Shown here piece by piece: positions 9,458 through 16,796 of a stretch of 64,000 bases of DNA. The stretch lies in IMG/VR virus record IMGVR_UViG_3300027917_002335, positions 35,502 to 99,501 of that record; one strand, 5' to 3'. The notes beneath the pieces are model-generated. The model was not told the origin of the DNA. It searched no databases and saw only the letters and a program-made list of their open reading frames with translations. A program made the translations under genes and the position numbers. This stretch comes from a virus. Positions within the stretch are counted from its first letter, which is position 1. Each line of letters begins with the position of its first letter.

Positions 9458-9944
9458 TTATTAATTCCTCTAAAAATTTTACTAAATGTCTATCTTCTCT
9501 TTGGTTCCATTTATCTACAATTTCGTTGTATTCTAATCGATCTTTTCGCCATTCTAAGGCTAAATTTTTTATATCAAATTCTTCACCTTTTCCAATTCCT
9601 GGACAAGAATTATCCCAAATTATTTGTTCTGTGAAACCGTCTTCATATTCTATAAAAATTGGATTGCAAGGATACATTCGACAGGCAGTTGGACGGTATT
9701 TATGAACAGAGCATTTATTATCTTTTAAGAAAATACATTGCTGATTTAAATGTTTTAAGATGAGAACTCCTTCGTAATCATTTCCTTTGACGAGTTTGCC
9801 TTTAGGATTATAAGAAAAAGGTACAAAGTCGATGCATTCAAATATGTTTGTGATTTCTGATAAGCGTTGAATGTCTCTTTTAGTTAGAGCAACAATTTTC
9901 TTTTTGCAACAAGAATCTTCACACATTTGACATTCAAACTTCAT
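9435..9944 (-). CDS. YkgJ-family cysteine-cluster protein
   Basis: 169 residues with the CxxC...CC pattern of the YkgJ/UPF0153 (CxxCxxCC) family: C5, C8, C12, C13 near the N-terminus, then QQCIFLKDNKCSVHKYRPTACRMYPC and a last Cys in NSCPG. The family binds metal, zinc or an Fe-S cluster, and its domain occurs in FliB, which methylates flagellin lysines. Its place inside a virion operon suggests it modifies or matures a structural protein, but that is inference. Confidence 0.8.
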   Translation of the reverse strand: MKFECQMCEDSCCKKKIVALTKRDIQRLSEITNIFECIDFVPFSYNPKGKLVKGNDYEGVLILKHLNQQCIFLKDNKCSVHKYRPTACRMYPCNPIFIEYEDGFTEQIIWDNSCPGIGKGEEFDIKNLALEWRKDRLEYNEIVDKWNQREDRHLVKFLEELINGSNSNY

Positions 9945-10347
9945 CGCGGTTCCTCTTCCAATTTTCTAAAGCTTCTTCAAACTTTTCAGGTTTGACTTTG
10001 GCTATTTCTAAAATTATTTTGGCTTTCGTTTCCAATGCTATTTTTTCGGCATCTTGCTGAACTTCTCCGCCAGCTAATTTCCAAATATCATTTTTCGTAA
10101 GACGGGCTTCTCTTATCCAAGCCAGAAGCTGAGGATTAACATGAGTCTTTTGACCAACCACAGTTCCTTCTTCATCTTTAAGTTCTTCAACTCTGGTGTC
10201 TTTGAGCAATTTTTCTATAACATCGTTGACAATGTCATAGCCCTTTTTCATCTCTTGCGCAACATCGAACGCCAGGGTTGGTGTTTCTTCGTATAAGGTC
10301 AAAGCTCCTTTTGTTTCTTTTTCCACTTTTGATGTTTTTTGCGCCAT
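9934..10347 (-). CDS. First gene of virion operon; possible terminase small subunit
   Basis: 137 residues, mostly helical and strongly charged. The segment NPQLLAWIREARLTKND-IWKLAGGE (about 70-95) has the look of a helical DNA-packaging adaptor. Small terminase genes commonly open such operons, but no definite small-terminase signature was seen, so the call is tentative. A TATA box 29 bases upstream places the transcript start at or next to the ATG, giving a leaderless mRNA. Its 3' end overlaps the YkgJ-like gene by 11 bases. Confidence 0.7.
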   Translation of the reverse strand: MAQKTSKVEKETKGALTLYEETPTLAFDVAQEMKKGYDIVNDVIEKLLKDTRVEELKDEEGTVVGQKTHVNPQLLAWIREARLTKNDIWKLAGGEVQQDAEKIALETKAKIILEIAKVKPEKFEEALENWKRNRDEV

Positions 10348-10370
10348 CTCTAATAGTATATTGATTTAAG

Positions 10371-10382
10371 GGTTTATAAAGG
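10371..10382 (-). promoter_or_regulatory. TATA box for the virion operon
   Basis: On the minus strand the sequence CCTTTATAAACC is centred 29 bases before the ATG at 10347. Archaeal TATA boxes sit about 26 bases before the transcript start, so the mRNA probably begins at or within a few bases of the start codon. No ribosome site is visible before that ATG, which agrees with leaderless translation. Confidence 0.65.
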
Positions 10383-10463
10383 TTGAGTTTATGAAAACAT
10401 AAATTAGTTCGTAATTCCATTGATTTTGATCCTCGTTTTCGCGTATTTGGGGATGTTTAGTTC

Positions 10464-10535
10464 AGGAAAAAGTAAAGAAGTGCCTAAAAGGTGACGAGTT
10501 GGGAAAAAAAGCTCGTTAATTTAGGAAAAAGTAAA
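10464..10535. repeat. Direct repeat AGGAAAAAGTAAA
   Basis: Two exact 13-base copies at 10464-10476 and 10523-10535, 59 bases apart, lie between the virion operon promoter and the palindromic element at 10549. They may be binding sites for a regulator. The stretch around them (10383-10548) shows no credible gene. Confidence 0.5.
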
Positions 10536-10548
10536 TAAATTTATAAAA

Positions 10549-10584
10549 ACATTTACCCCCCTATTATATAAGGGGAGTTAATGT
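10549..10584 (+). promoter_or_regulatory. Palindromic TATA element, copy 1
   Basis: A 36-base imperfect inverted repeat: outer arms ACATT/AATGT, inner arms CCCC/GGGG, and an AT-rich core containing TATATA. A second copy of the same length at 24115-24150 matches at about 25 of 36 positions, and both are followed by AATTTRAAAT and then AACTATRAATG at a similar distance. It is probably a promoter whose TATA box is covered by a dimeric regulator site. Confidence 0.6.
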
Positions 10585-10619
10585 AATTTGAAATGAATAA
10601 ATGAAAAGGTAAACTATAA

Positions 10620-10676
10620 ATGCCAAAAAATTTCCCGGGAAAGAAAAAAATATTTTTCCCCGGGGTGGGGATTTAA
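10620..10676 (+). CDS. Possible 18-codon leader peptide
   Basis: An ATG in the same position relative to the palindromic element as the gene start at 24182 opens only 18 codons (MPKNFPGKKKIFFPGVGI). The reading frame contains the CCCGGG palindromes, so it may be a short leader, a decayed gene, or chance. Weak call. Confidence 0.2.
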   Translation: MPKNFPGKKKIFFPGVGI

Positions 10677-10715
10677 ACAGACTCGCCGCCGATCGCGTGA
10701 AAAAAGAATTCTTTT
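10631..10715. repeat. Cluster of perfect short palindromes
   Basis: Three perfect palindromes in 85 bases: TTTCCCGGGAAA (10631-10642), CCCCGGGG (10658-10665) and AAAAGAATTCTTTT (10702-10715). They fit operator sites or a structured leader. No gene is seen from 10677 to 10817. Confidence 0.45.
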
Positions 10716-10817
10716 CTTCCAAAATTCAAAACCGGTAAATTTCTTACGAGATTTCAAGAAAAAAAAGAAGGAAAAAAAAGAGATTTAAATTCCGGATAAT
10801 TTCCTAAGAGATATTCC

Positions 10818-11336
10818 TTATTTCTCTTTTTTAATTATCCAGTTTTTTAATTCGGATTTATTAGTTGTCTTATTCTCTAGTATGAATTTCAGAATTCTCT
10901 TGGTACTGAAAACCGGTTGATTAGATTCAATTTCTTTCGTCTTAACTATCTTAAATTCATCCAATATTTGAGATCTTTCAAAATCGTTATTTTCATCTAG
11001 TAAATCTTTCATTTCTTTATTCGTCTTAGCGATCTGGCTGAATTCTTTTCTCAAATTTGAAATATCTTTAACGGATTTCATCTTAGTAATTAATCCGTTA
11101 ATCTGAGCGCTATATCCGAGAATTTCGACTTTATTAAGAGCCGGAATTTTAGTTTCTTTCACGGTTTCTTTCGATTCTTTGATCTGGTCAATCTGATGAG
11201 ATTTCAATAATTCATCTTTCGTAATTTTAAAGACGGCTAGGAGATCTTGAATTTCTTTATCCGAAAATTTAATCCAATTGCCCTTAGCGGCTATTCTGAA
11301 TTCAATTCCTAGGAATTTGACTAGTTTATATGGCAT
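10818..11336 (-). CDS. Hypothetical 172-aa helical protein
   Basis: Lys- and Glu-rich, mainly helical, with heptad-like stretches at about 80-140 and a C-terminal region (STKRILKFILENKTTNKSELKNWIIKK) that could be a winged-helix-like DNA-binding end. GGAGG lies 11 bases before the ATG. A 26-codon leaderless frame lies just upstream. It is alone on this strand between the virion operon and the control region, so a regulator is plausible but unproved. Confidence 0.65.
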   Translation of the reverse strand: MPYKLVKFLGIEFRIAAKGNWIKFSDKEIQDLLAVFKITKDELLKSHQIDQIKESKETVKETKIPALNKVEILGYSAQINGLITKMKSVKDISNLRKEFSQIAKTNKEMKDLLDENNDFERSQILDEFKIVKTKEIESNQPVFSTKRILKFILENKTTNKSELKNWIIKKEK

Positions 11337-11342
11337 TTTTAT

Positions 11343-11423
11343 CTATTCCTCCAATTTTTGATTTCGGACAATCCTATTAATGGATTCTATTTTTCCGAGA
11401 TTTTTATTAAATTTATCGTTCAT
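11343..11423 (-). CDS. Possible 26-aa leaderless peptide
   Basis: An ATG at 11423 lies about 29 bases from a TTTAAAT box and opens 26 codons ending at the GGAGGAATAG that also serves as ribosome site for the 172-aa gene. The layout fits a leaderless first cistron followed by a ribosome-site-dependent second one. It may also be untranslated leader. Confidence 0.35.
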   Translation of the reverse strand: MNDKFNKNLGKIESINRIVRNQKLEE

Positions 11424-11447
11424 TAATACCTAGTAAGATAAGCTAGT

Positions 11448-11457
11448 ATTTAAATCT
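11448..11457 (-). promoter_or_regulatory. TATA box upstream of 172-aa gene
   Basis: The sequence GATTTAAATA on the minus strand is about 29 bases before the ATG at 11423, the spacing seen for the virion operon. The core ATTTAAAT is its own complement, so it could also drive plus-strand transcription into 11475-11930. It is embedded in CTAGTA...TACTAG inverted arms. Confidence 0.5.
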
Positions 11458-11933
11458 TACTACTAGTAGAATGAGCCCCTGGAGCTCCTACTATCATTCT
11501 GTAGGAAATTGATTCTATTAAGAGATGGAGCTATCGTCCTGGTGCTAGTAGGGAGTCCCTAGTCTTAATCCGTGAAATGATCAAAATTGATCGTTGGATG
11601 ATCGATTTCGGCGGCCCCGTGATCAAAAGGATGGGATTCCAGACTCCTTCGTACTCCAAAATTTTCTTAGTAAAAAAAGCCGGCTTCTGACTCCAGGTCC
11701 AGGGAAGGTATTTTTTTTGGGATCTGACTCCGAATAGGGTGGTATAGAGAATGGGTTAAAAGCCAAGAACGGACCCTGTTTCTTCCAACATTTTCGTAGA
11801 ACCATTTTTGGCTTATGTCAGATTTCCCTATATTTTATAAGGCTCCGCACTCCGAACTATATAGTCAATAAACCGTCGTCTCTTATTTGTCTTACTCGCA
11901 TCCCGTGAATTCTCTTGTCCTAAAAAGGAAAAG
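11458..11933. other. Non-coding gap, less AT-rich than surroundings
   Basis: About 475 bases without a credible gene on either strand; a 60-codon minus frame at 11623-11805 is low-complexity and unsupported. The stretch is visibly less AT-rich than the flanks. It has inverted arms AGAATGA/TCATTCT near 11469-11503 and several copies of GACTCC/CACTCC (11640-11860). It could hold a structured RNA or control region; no known RNA family was recognised. Confidence 0.4.
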
Positions 11934-11943
11934 TTTAAATAGG
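11934..11943 (+). promoter_or_regulatory. TATA box for the 12000-16732 operon
   Basis: TTTAAATAGG preceded by the purine-rich AAAAAGGAAAAG (BRE-like) lies about 62 bases before the ATG at 12000. The transcript would start near 11964 and carry a leader of roughly 35 bases. Confidence 0.5.
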
Positions 11944-11999
11944 ATGCTACATTATAACCCCTAAAGCTATTCTATGAAGAGATCAGAGCTCTTGGTAGA

Positions 12000-12182
12000 A
12001 TGCCAACCAAAAATGAGAGATTGGAAATGAAAATTGTCGATAAAATTGCGGAATTGGAACAGGAAAAGAGAATAGCTCTATATCTTGTCTTTCGCTATCC
12101 GGCTTATTCGGATTATAGTTGGCAACAATTCGTTTCCATTTCTCGCCTTATAAAATTATGGAAACTAATGGAGGGAAAATAA
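12000..12182 (+). CDS. Hypothetical 60-aa protein
   Basis: First gene of the plus-strand operon; charged N-terminal helix, then an aromatic stretch (YSDYSWQQFVSISRLIKLWKL). Ends at the start codon of the next gene (TAATG). Unrecognised. Confidence 0.5.
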   Translation: MPTKNERLEMKIVDKIAELEQEKRIALYLVFRYPAYSDYSWQQFVSISRLIKLWKLMEGK

Positions 12183-12397
12183 TGAGAAAATTGTCAGATT
12201 TTATATTTTTTAAGAAGGAAAAAGGAATTAAGAAAGTTGTGAAGAAAATCTTATCTTTAATGGATTATCTTGACAAATTCGATTCTGAGCCTTACAATAC
12301 AATTTTTGATTCTTTAGAAGGAATTATTTCTGAGGATTTAGAAGATTGTATTTTCTATAAAGAAGTATGGGAAGAGTTATTGGAAGAAGAAAATTAA
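12182..12397 (+). CDS. Hypothetical 71-aa acidic protein
   Basis: The ATG at 12182 overlaps the previous stop. The protein has a basic N-terminal third (FFKKEKGIKKVVKKI) and a strongly acidic C-terminal half ending EELLEEEN. No family recognised. Confidence 0.6.
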   Translation: MRKLSDFIFFKKEKGIKKVVKKILSLMDYLDKFDSEPYNTIFDSLEGIISEDLEDCIFYKEVWEELLEEEN

Positions 12398-12415
12398 AAA
12401 AAGGAGGTAGATAAT

Positions 12416-12613
12416 ATGGAGTTAAACCAACAAGAGGAAAGAGCATGCCGGGCTATTATGATGGGAGCTCCACTTTCAGTAGTGGCTCTCTCAGAATCAA
12501 ATATGGAAGAACTCAAATCATTTACCAGATTTCACGCTCAAATCAGTCGTTGGGAAGAAATGGCAAGAGCCAATTTTTTCGCTGCGTTAAAGTCATTAAA
12601 TAAACCCGGATAA
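12416..12613 (+). CDS. Hypothetical 65-aa helical protein
   Basis: AAAAAGGAGGTAG lies 7 bases before the ATG, a strong ribosome site. The product is a single predicted helical domain with mixed charge and no Cys. Unrecognised; it precedes the MoxR/VWA pair. Confidence 0.65.
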   Translation: MELNQQEERACRAIMMGAPLSVVALSESNMEELKSFTRFHAQISRWEEMARANFFAALKSLNKPG

Positions 12614-12665
12614 TTTCCTCATAATCCTCTGATGGGAATCATCTCGATTCTCACAGGGGAAGATT

Positions 12666-12866
12666 ATGCCAGGATGCAACATTGAAATATATTGGAGGAA
12701 ACTCAAAGAAGCAACGGATCTTTGTATTCAATTATCCCAGCTTTTCGGCGTTTATTCCAAAAGGGAAGGCCCGGAATTTCTACTCAGAAAGCTGGAAACA
12801 ACAATCAACAATTTGGAATTTATCAAAGAATTTCTCCAATCAAATTTACCAAAAAAAGAGGAATAG
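12666..12866 (+). CDS. Hypothetical 66-aa helical protein
   Basis: The start ATG follows CAGGGGAAGATT. The sequence is two helices with Leu repeats (ATDLCIQLSQLFGVY and LRKLETTINNLEFIKEFL). It ends 4 bases before the MoxR-like gene. It may be a small partner of that ATPase; function unknown. Confidence 0.55.
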   Translation: MPGCNIEIYWRKLKEATDLCIQLSQLFGVYSKREGPEFLLRKLETTINNLEFIKEFLQSNLPKKEE

Positions 12867-12870
12867 AATT

Positions 12871-13728
12871 ATGTTAGATAAAAAATATATACAGGTAAAG
12901 AATGAATTTGATTACTTGTCAGAAGTAGTCGATAAATTCCCAGAAGGAAGAACGCTCTCATTCTTACTAGTAGGTCCGCCAGGATGTGGAAAGACATTAT
13001 TTGGTGTCTCTCTCGCCAAACATTTCTCTTCTTCTTACGAAATCATTGACGGAAGTCCTCAAATGGATCGTAGGGATATAGAAGGATGTTGGGAATTACA
13101 AAATGGTGAAACCGTCTTTACTTATGGACCTTTGGCTCGTGCTATGATGAAAGCCAATGAAGAAGGAATTTGTTTCGTCATTTTTAACGAACCTAACGCT
13201 GTAAGACCTAGTGAGCAAATCTCCCTAAATGCCGCTTTGGCCGAATCTCACATAAATCTTATTTCTAAAGCTGGGGAAAGAATCTCTCTTAACCCAGATG
13301 CTAAATTAGTAGTTATTGGAACTATGAATACTAATGTGCTTGGAATTAATAATCTCCAAGAAGCCTTCTCTGATCGTTTCTATTTAACATGGAAATTTGA
13401 CTATCCAGAAGAACGGAAAGAGATTGAGATTATTAAGGAAGTCACGGGTTGTAAGCATGGATTTGCTAGCGCGTTGGTAGAAATAGCTCAAGAATTACGG
13501 AAAGCAGCAATCCAAGATAAGGTATTAGCTAACACTTTTTCTACAAGATTATCAGTTCATTTCGCGGAAATAGTTCTTGGAATGAAGGATAGTTTTCTTA
13601 CGGAAAATATCAAAGGAATTATAGTTAATAAACTTACAACGGATGAAAGAGAAAGAAGATTTGTAAAAGATTTATTACAGGGCAAAGATTTTTTATGGAA
13701 AATAAAAGAATCGTTAAAGGATGAATAA
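12871..13728 (+). CDS. MoxR/CobS-like AAA+ ATPase
   Basis: 285 residues from the ATG at 12871. Walker A is VGPPGCGKT (34-42), the Walker B position reads CFVIFNEPN (101-109), sensor 1 is VVIGTMNTN (about 151-159) and a FSDRF arginine-finger region follows. MoxR/CobS ATPases work with a VWA-domain partner to remodel or load metal into client proteins; the partner is the next gene, overlapping by 8 bases. Oddity: the usual Asp of Walker B is Asn here (N-E instead of D-E), which may weaken hydrolysis. The frame can be extended upstream but that part matches the neighbouring gene in another frame. Confidence 0.85.
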   Translation: MLDKKYIQVKNEFDYLSEVVDKFPEGRTLSFLLVGPPGCGKTLFGVSLAKHFSSSYEIIDGSPQMDRRDIEGCWELQNGETVFTYGPLARAMMKANEEGICFVIFNEPNAVRPSEQISLNAALAESHINLISKAGERISLNPDAKLVVIGTMNTNVLGINNLQEAFSDRFYLTWKFDYPEERKEIEIIKEVTGCKHGFASALVEIAQELRKAAIQDKVLANTFSTRLSVHFAEIVLGMKDSFLTENIKGIIVNKLTTDERERRFVKDLLQGKDFLWKIKESLKDE

Positions 13729-15373
13729 AATGCGAGCTAAGCCAAGCAAGAAAAAACAACACGCTAATAGGAAATTAGCCGTGAGAATCTCAGGTAATAA
13801 GAATGTTGAGATCATCTACGGCAAAGGTCCTTGGGTTGAAGATAACAAAACTATCAATATCCCATATCGTGGCGTTAATTACGAAGAAATGCTTGGCTTG
13901 CTTGCTCACGAAGCTGGACATATCGGATACGGCTCTTTCTCAACCAAGATGAATAAACTACGGGATTATCTTCAGATGAAATACGGTTTATCCAATACGG
14001 AAGCACAATCATTAATGAATGTGGTAGAAGACTGTCGAATTAACAGAATTAATTCTAAAGTTTATCCGGGTTTTTATAGACCATTACGGGAAGTAGAAAC
14101 CAAGAATCTTAAAGAATTAAGACGGCAATTTGATTTTTTCACTCAACTGGGTTTATTCATGGAAGATCATATTCAATATTTCCCATACGATTTAGATATG
14201 GAAAAGATGGAAAAAGCTAAAAATCTAGTTTGGAAACATCAACATATCGGAGCTACGGTATTAGCCACAGATTTAATTGCTTCCGTAATCCACTCAGCTG
14301 GAAGAAAAGAAGTGGAAAATGATGATGGAAGGATGGGAAATCCAAGATCAGAAGGCAATTTATCTGATTCTAAACATCCAATAAATGATGACTTGGATAA
14401 ATTCATGGATAAAATGGAAAAAATGTCGGATGCCGAAAAAACCGAAGTTGTAGAAGAATTACTGAAAGAACCGGAAGAAGAAGAACGCGTAGAACCAGAA
14501 ATCAGAGAATTAGACAAGCCAAAAGTTATTCCGGAAGAGCTACTCAAGCTCGCTAAGGATTTTAATAGATGGCTTTACGAAGTTGTAGAACACCCAGAAG
14601 ATAAGAAAGAACGAATTTGCCGGGAAGAGACAATTCAAGAAGACCGTATGACACCTGACGGAGATCCTTATCATGTTGTTGTAAATCGAAATCGAAATGC
14701 CATTGAAATGCTAAGAAAATATTTCCAGCTTAAAGCAAAAGTTCCTACAACTATGCATAAATCCGGAAGACTAAATTCTACTTGGATTAAAGCCTACACT
14801 AGCGATTATAAATTTCCATTTACTAGAGATTGGGAAGCCGAAAAAGTTAAAATAACTTTGATGGTAGATATATCCGGTTCAATGAACGGATCAAAGATGA
14901 GAGCGGCCCGGGAAGCTATGATAGTTTTTAATGAGGGATTACAAGATGTGGCTGATTTACGCGTTATTTTATTTTGCGGAACAAGAGAAGCATTGAATAT
15001 TGTTGTAAAAGATTTCGGAGAAAAGACAAAAGAAGAGAATTTTAATGCCATCGGAAATAGATATGGAGAAGGAGAAAATATTGACGGAAGATCATTATTA
15101 TATGAAACGGAGAAAAATCCAAAAGGAACTATCATAGTCTTCTCGGATGGGAGACCATGCGGAGTAGATTATGGATTACATAAAGCGATTAAGGAATTTG
15201 AGCAAGCTAAGCCAAGATTGAAATCTTTGTGGAATTTCTCGATTGATGCTTACGGGGATCATTTAGAGAAATTATACGACAAAAATTTCGTGGAAGTTTC
15301 AGTGCGTAATAGAGACGATTGGATTCACAAATTTCTAAAATTAGGGAGGATGATTTGCGATTATCTGGGATAA
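13721..15373 (+). CDS. CobT-like protein: HEAGH metallo domain plus VWA
   Basis: 550 residues. The N-terminal domain has HEAGH (63-67) followed by MNVVEDCRINR (99-109), the zinc-site pattern of CobT-like phage proteins and minigluzincin-type peptidases. A long acidic linker follows (about 205-285, with PEEEERVEPE). The C-terminal VWA domain has the MIDAS motif DISGSMNGS (about 383-391) and a later FSDGRP segment. It pairs with the MoxR-like ATPase upstream. Role inferred: an ATP-driven chaperone or metal-dependent maturation system; protease activity is possible but unproved. Confidence 0.85.
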   Translation: MNKMRAKPSKKKQHANRKLAVRISGNKNVEIIYGKGPWVEDNKTINIPYRGVNYEEMLGLLAHEAGHIGYGSFSTKMNKLRDYLQMKYGLSNTEAQSLMNVVEDCRINRINSKVYPGFYRPLREVETKNLKELRRQFDFFTQLGLFMEDHIQYFPYDLDMEKMEKAKNLVWKHQHIGATVLATDLIASVIHSAGRKEVENDDGRMGNPRSEGNLSDSKHPINDDLDKFMDKMEKMSDAEKTEVVEELLKEPEEEERVEPEIRELDKPKVIPEELLKLAKDFNRWLYEVVEHPEDKKERICREETIQEDRMTPDGDPYHVVVNRNRNAIEMLRKYFQLKAKVPTTMHKSGRLNSTWIKAYTSDYKFPFTRDWEAEKVKITLMVDISGSMNGSKMRAAREAMIVFNEGLQDVADLRVILFCGTREALNIVVKDFGEKTKEENFNAIGNRYGEGENIDGRSLLYETEKNPKGTIIVFSDGRPCGVDYGLHKAIKEFEQAKPRLKSLWNFSIDAYGDHLEKLYDKNFVEVSVRNRDDWIHKFLKLGRMICDYLG

Positions 15374-15389
15374 TTTAAATTTTAACAAC

Positions 15390-15409
15390 TTTTTTTTATT
15401 TATTTTTTT
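15390..15409 (+). terminator. T-rich terminator after the VWA gene
   Basis: Two T-runs of 7-8 bases follow the VWA stop codon, as in archaeal intrinsic terminators. A TATTTAAAATTAAAA stretch directly after it may start the next transcript. Confidence 0.45.
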
Positions 15410-15442
15410 GTTATTTAAAATTAAAATATGGAGGAAAATATT

Positions 15443-15721
15443 ATGATGAAACCAACAGAAAATTGGGAAGAAGTTATGATGAAAATGGTGAGATACGAAA
15501 AAGAACGCGGTTTTGAATTTCTCTTATTACAACTCAGCGAATTTAATTATGCCACCTTACATCAGTATAGAGGATCTGGCTGGTATATACAAGAAATTGG
15601 TATGATTGACGAAGATATTGTGTTAAATTTAACCAAGAGAGAATTCATAGACGATCACGCAATTATTCACATAACACCCAAAAAATATACAAAAATTTGG
15701 CGTAATAAAGAATTTAGATAA
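15443..15721 (+). CDS. Hypothetical 92-aa protein
   Basis: The ATG at 15443 is chosen because GGAGG lies 9 bases before it; an in-frame ATG at 15428 would sit upstream of the ribosome site. Mixed alpha/beta composition with several Tyr and Trp. Unrecognised. Confidence 0.6.
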   Translation: MMKPTENWEEVMMKMVRYEKERGFEFLLLQLSEFNYATLHQYRGSGWYIQEIGMIDEDIVLNLTKREFIDDHAIIHITPKKYTKIWRNKEFR

Positions 15722-15734
15722 GGAGGTAAAAAAG

Positions 15735-15893
15735 ATGTGTAAACACAAATGGAGAATCTTGGAAGAATTCGTTCGTGATTCTACTCGGTTCGTGAAATGG
15801 ATTTGCCAAGATTGTAGAACAACAGCGGAGCGGGAAATTAAACCAAGGATGTGTCATCCTACTCCGCTGGTATTATTCGGAGGTGAGAAATGA
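15735..15893 (+). CDS. Small zinc-binding protein (52 aa)
   Basis: AAGGAGGTAAAAAAG precedes the ATG. C2, the pair in WICQDCR (24, 27), and C40 in PRMCH plus nearby His could bind zinc. Its end carries GGAGGTGAG, the ribosome site for the next gene. Confidence 0.65.
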   Translation: MCKHKWRILEEFVRDSTRFVKWICQDCRTTAEREIKPRMCHPTPLVLFGGEK

Positions 15894-16049
15894 ATGTGGG
15901 ATACAAGTTCTTTCTTACTCGGAATGATAGCAGGAATCTGGACTCTTGGAGGACTTATTTGTTTAAAACTCGCACTCGATATTTGGAAAATTAAAAGAGA
16001 AACCAAAAAAGCTAGGAGGGAATATGAAGAATGGAAGAAGAATCAGTAG
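15894..16049 (+). CDS. Single-span membrane protein (51 aa)
   Basis: The second ATG (15894) is chosen: it is well spaced from GGAGGTGAG and its product has one clear membrane segment (SFLLGMIAGIWTLGGLICL, residues 6-24) followed by a basic tail. The overlapping frame from 15890 lacks such features. Confidence 0.6.
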   Translation: MWDTSSFLLGMIAGIWTLGGLICLKLALDIWKIKRETKKARREYEEWKKNQ

Positions 16050-16174
16050 AATATTGTAAAGGAGAACATAAATGGGAAGAAGTGTCCAGGACTAACAGAA
16101 TGGGAACTGAAATAGTTTTCCATCAATGCGCAGAATGCGGAATATTTAAAATGGAGGTAAAGAAGGATGATTAG
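16031..16174 (+). CDS. Small zinc-binding protein (47 aa)
   Basis: C9/H13 and the CAEC pair at 33-36 give a plausible zinc site. It overlaps the preceding gene by 19 bases and its end supplies ATGGAGGTAAAGAAGG as ribosome site for the next gene. Confidence 0.55.
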   Translation: MEEESVEYCKGEHKWEEVSRTNRMGTEIVFHQCAECGIFKMEVKKDD

Positions 16175-16310
16175 AGAATTTTTCCAGGATCTAGTAAGCC
16201 TAGAATACATACTCGTAATACCCAATATATCTGATGAAGAAAAACTACGGCGAATATCAAAGGCAATCGTGGAAATTAAGAAGAAGTACAACAAACAATT
16301 GTTCGGGTGA
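16167..16310 (+). CDS. Hypothetical 47-aa helical protein
   Basis: ATG well placed behind GGAGGTAAAGAAGG. Two predicted helices, the second strongly basic (KLRRISKAIVEIKKKY). Unrecognised. Confidence 0.5.
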   Translation: MIREFFQDLVSLEYILVIPNISDEEKLRRISKAIVEIKKKYNKQLFG

Positions 16311-16432
16311 TTACAACGGAAGAATATTACGAACCAGAATACACTCCCGAAAGAGTGTGTTTTGAGTGTAGACAGGATTATCGCGGGATAGAACCGCCGT
16401 GCGATCAATGTAATCTGAATGAGGAGGAATAA
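16307..16432 (+). CDS. Small zinc-binding protein (41 aa), GTG start
   Basis: GTG overlaps the previous stop as GTGA. Cysteine pairs CFEC (18, 21) and CDQC (32, 35) form a typical zinc ribbon or rubredoxin-like knuckle. Its 3' end contains GAGGAGGAAT, the ribosome site for the next gene. Confidence 0.55.
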   Translation: MITTEEYYEPEYTPERVCFECRQDYRGIEPPCDQCNLNEEE

Positions 16433-16435
16433 ATA

Positions 16436-16732
16436 ATGAAGACAACAAGCTATATTGTGCGAATCACGACACCCGACTCCGAAGAATTTGACTCCGATCT
16501 CTTACAACAAATATTTTTTGATTGTCCCGAACTCGAAGACTGTCTAATAACCGTTAAAAAGGAGCCAATGAGATTGATAGATATATGCCTAATAGATGAA
16601 TCAGAATTGTCGGAAGATAAGAAAATAGAACACTGTGAATTAACCCTAATTTGTGAAGATTGTAAGTATTGCGACAAACAGGCTTACGAAAGAGCTTACA
16701 ATCACCTTAAATCAAAAGAGAAGGGAGATTGA
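16436..16732 (+). CDS. Hypothetical 98-aa acidic protein
   Basis: Strong ribosome site GAGGAGGAATAAATA before the ATG. Acidic throughout, with a late CEDCKYC cluster (about 74-79). Last gene of this operon; convergent T-runs follow. Unrecognised. Confidence 0.65.
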   Translation: MKTTSYIVRITTPDSEEFDSDLLQQIFFDCPELEDCLITVKKEPMRLIDICLIDESELSEDKKIEHCELTLICEDCKYCDKQAYERAYNHLKSKEKGD

Positions 16733-16748
16733 TTCTCTCTTACTCGCA

Positions 16749-16796
16749 ATTTTTTTCCTTTCTAATTTTGGGAACCATTTCAACAACGAAAAAAAA
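16749..16796. terminator. Convergent T-run terminators
   Basis: A 7-T run on the plus strand and an 8-T run on the minus strand (written as A here) lie between two convergent genes, consistent with terminators for both. Confidence 0.4.

Noticed and set aside
11623-11805. 60-codon minus-strand reading frame
   Set aside because: Low-complexity product, no ribosome site or TATA at the right distance, and inside an apparently non-coding stretch.
14239-15135. Minus-strand frames opposite the CobT-like gene
   Set aside because: Ser-rich shadow translations of a clearly coding plus-strand gene.
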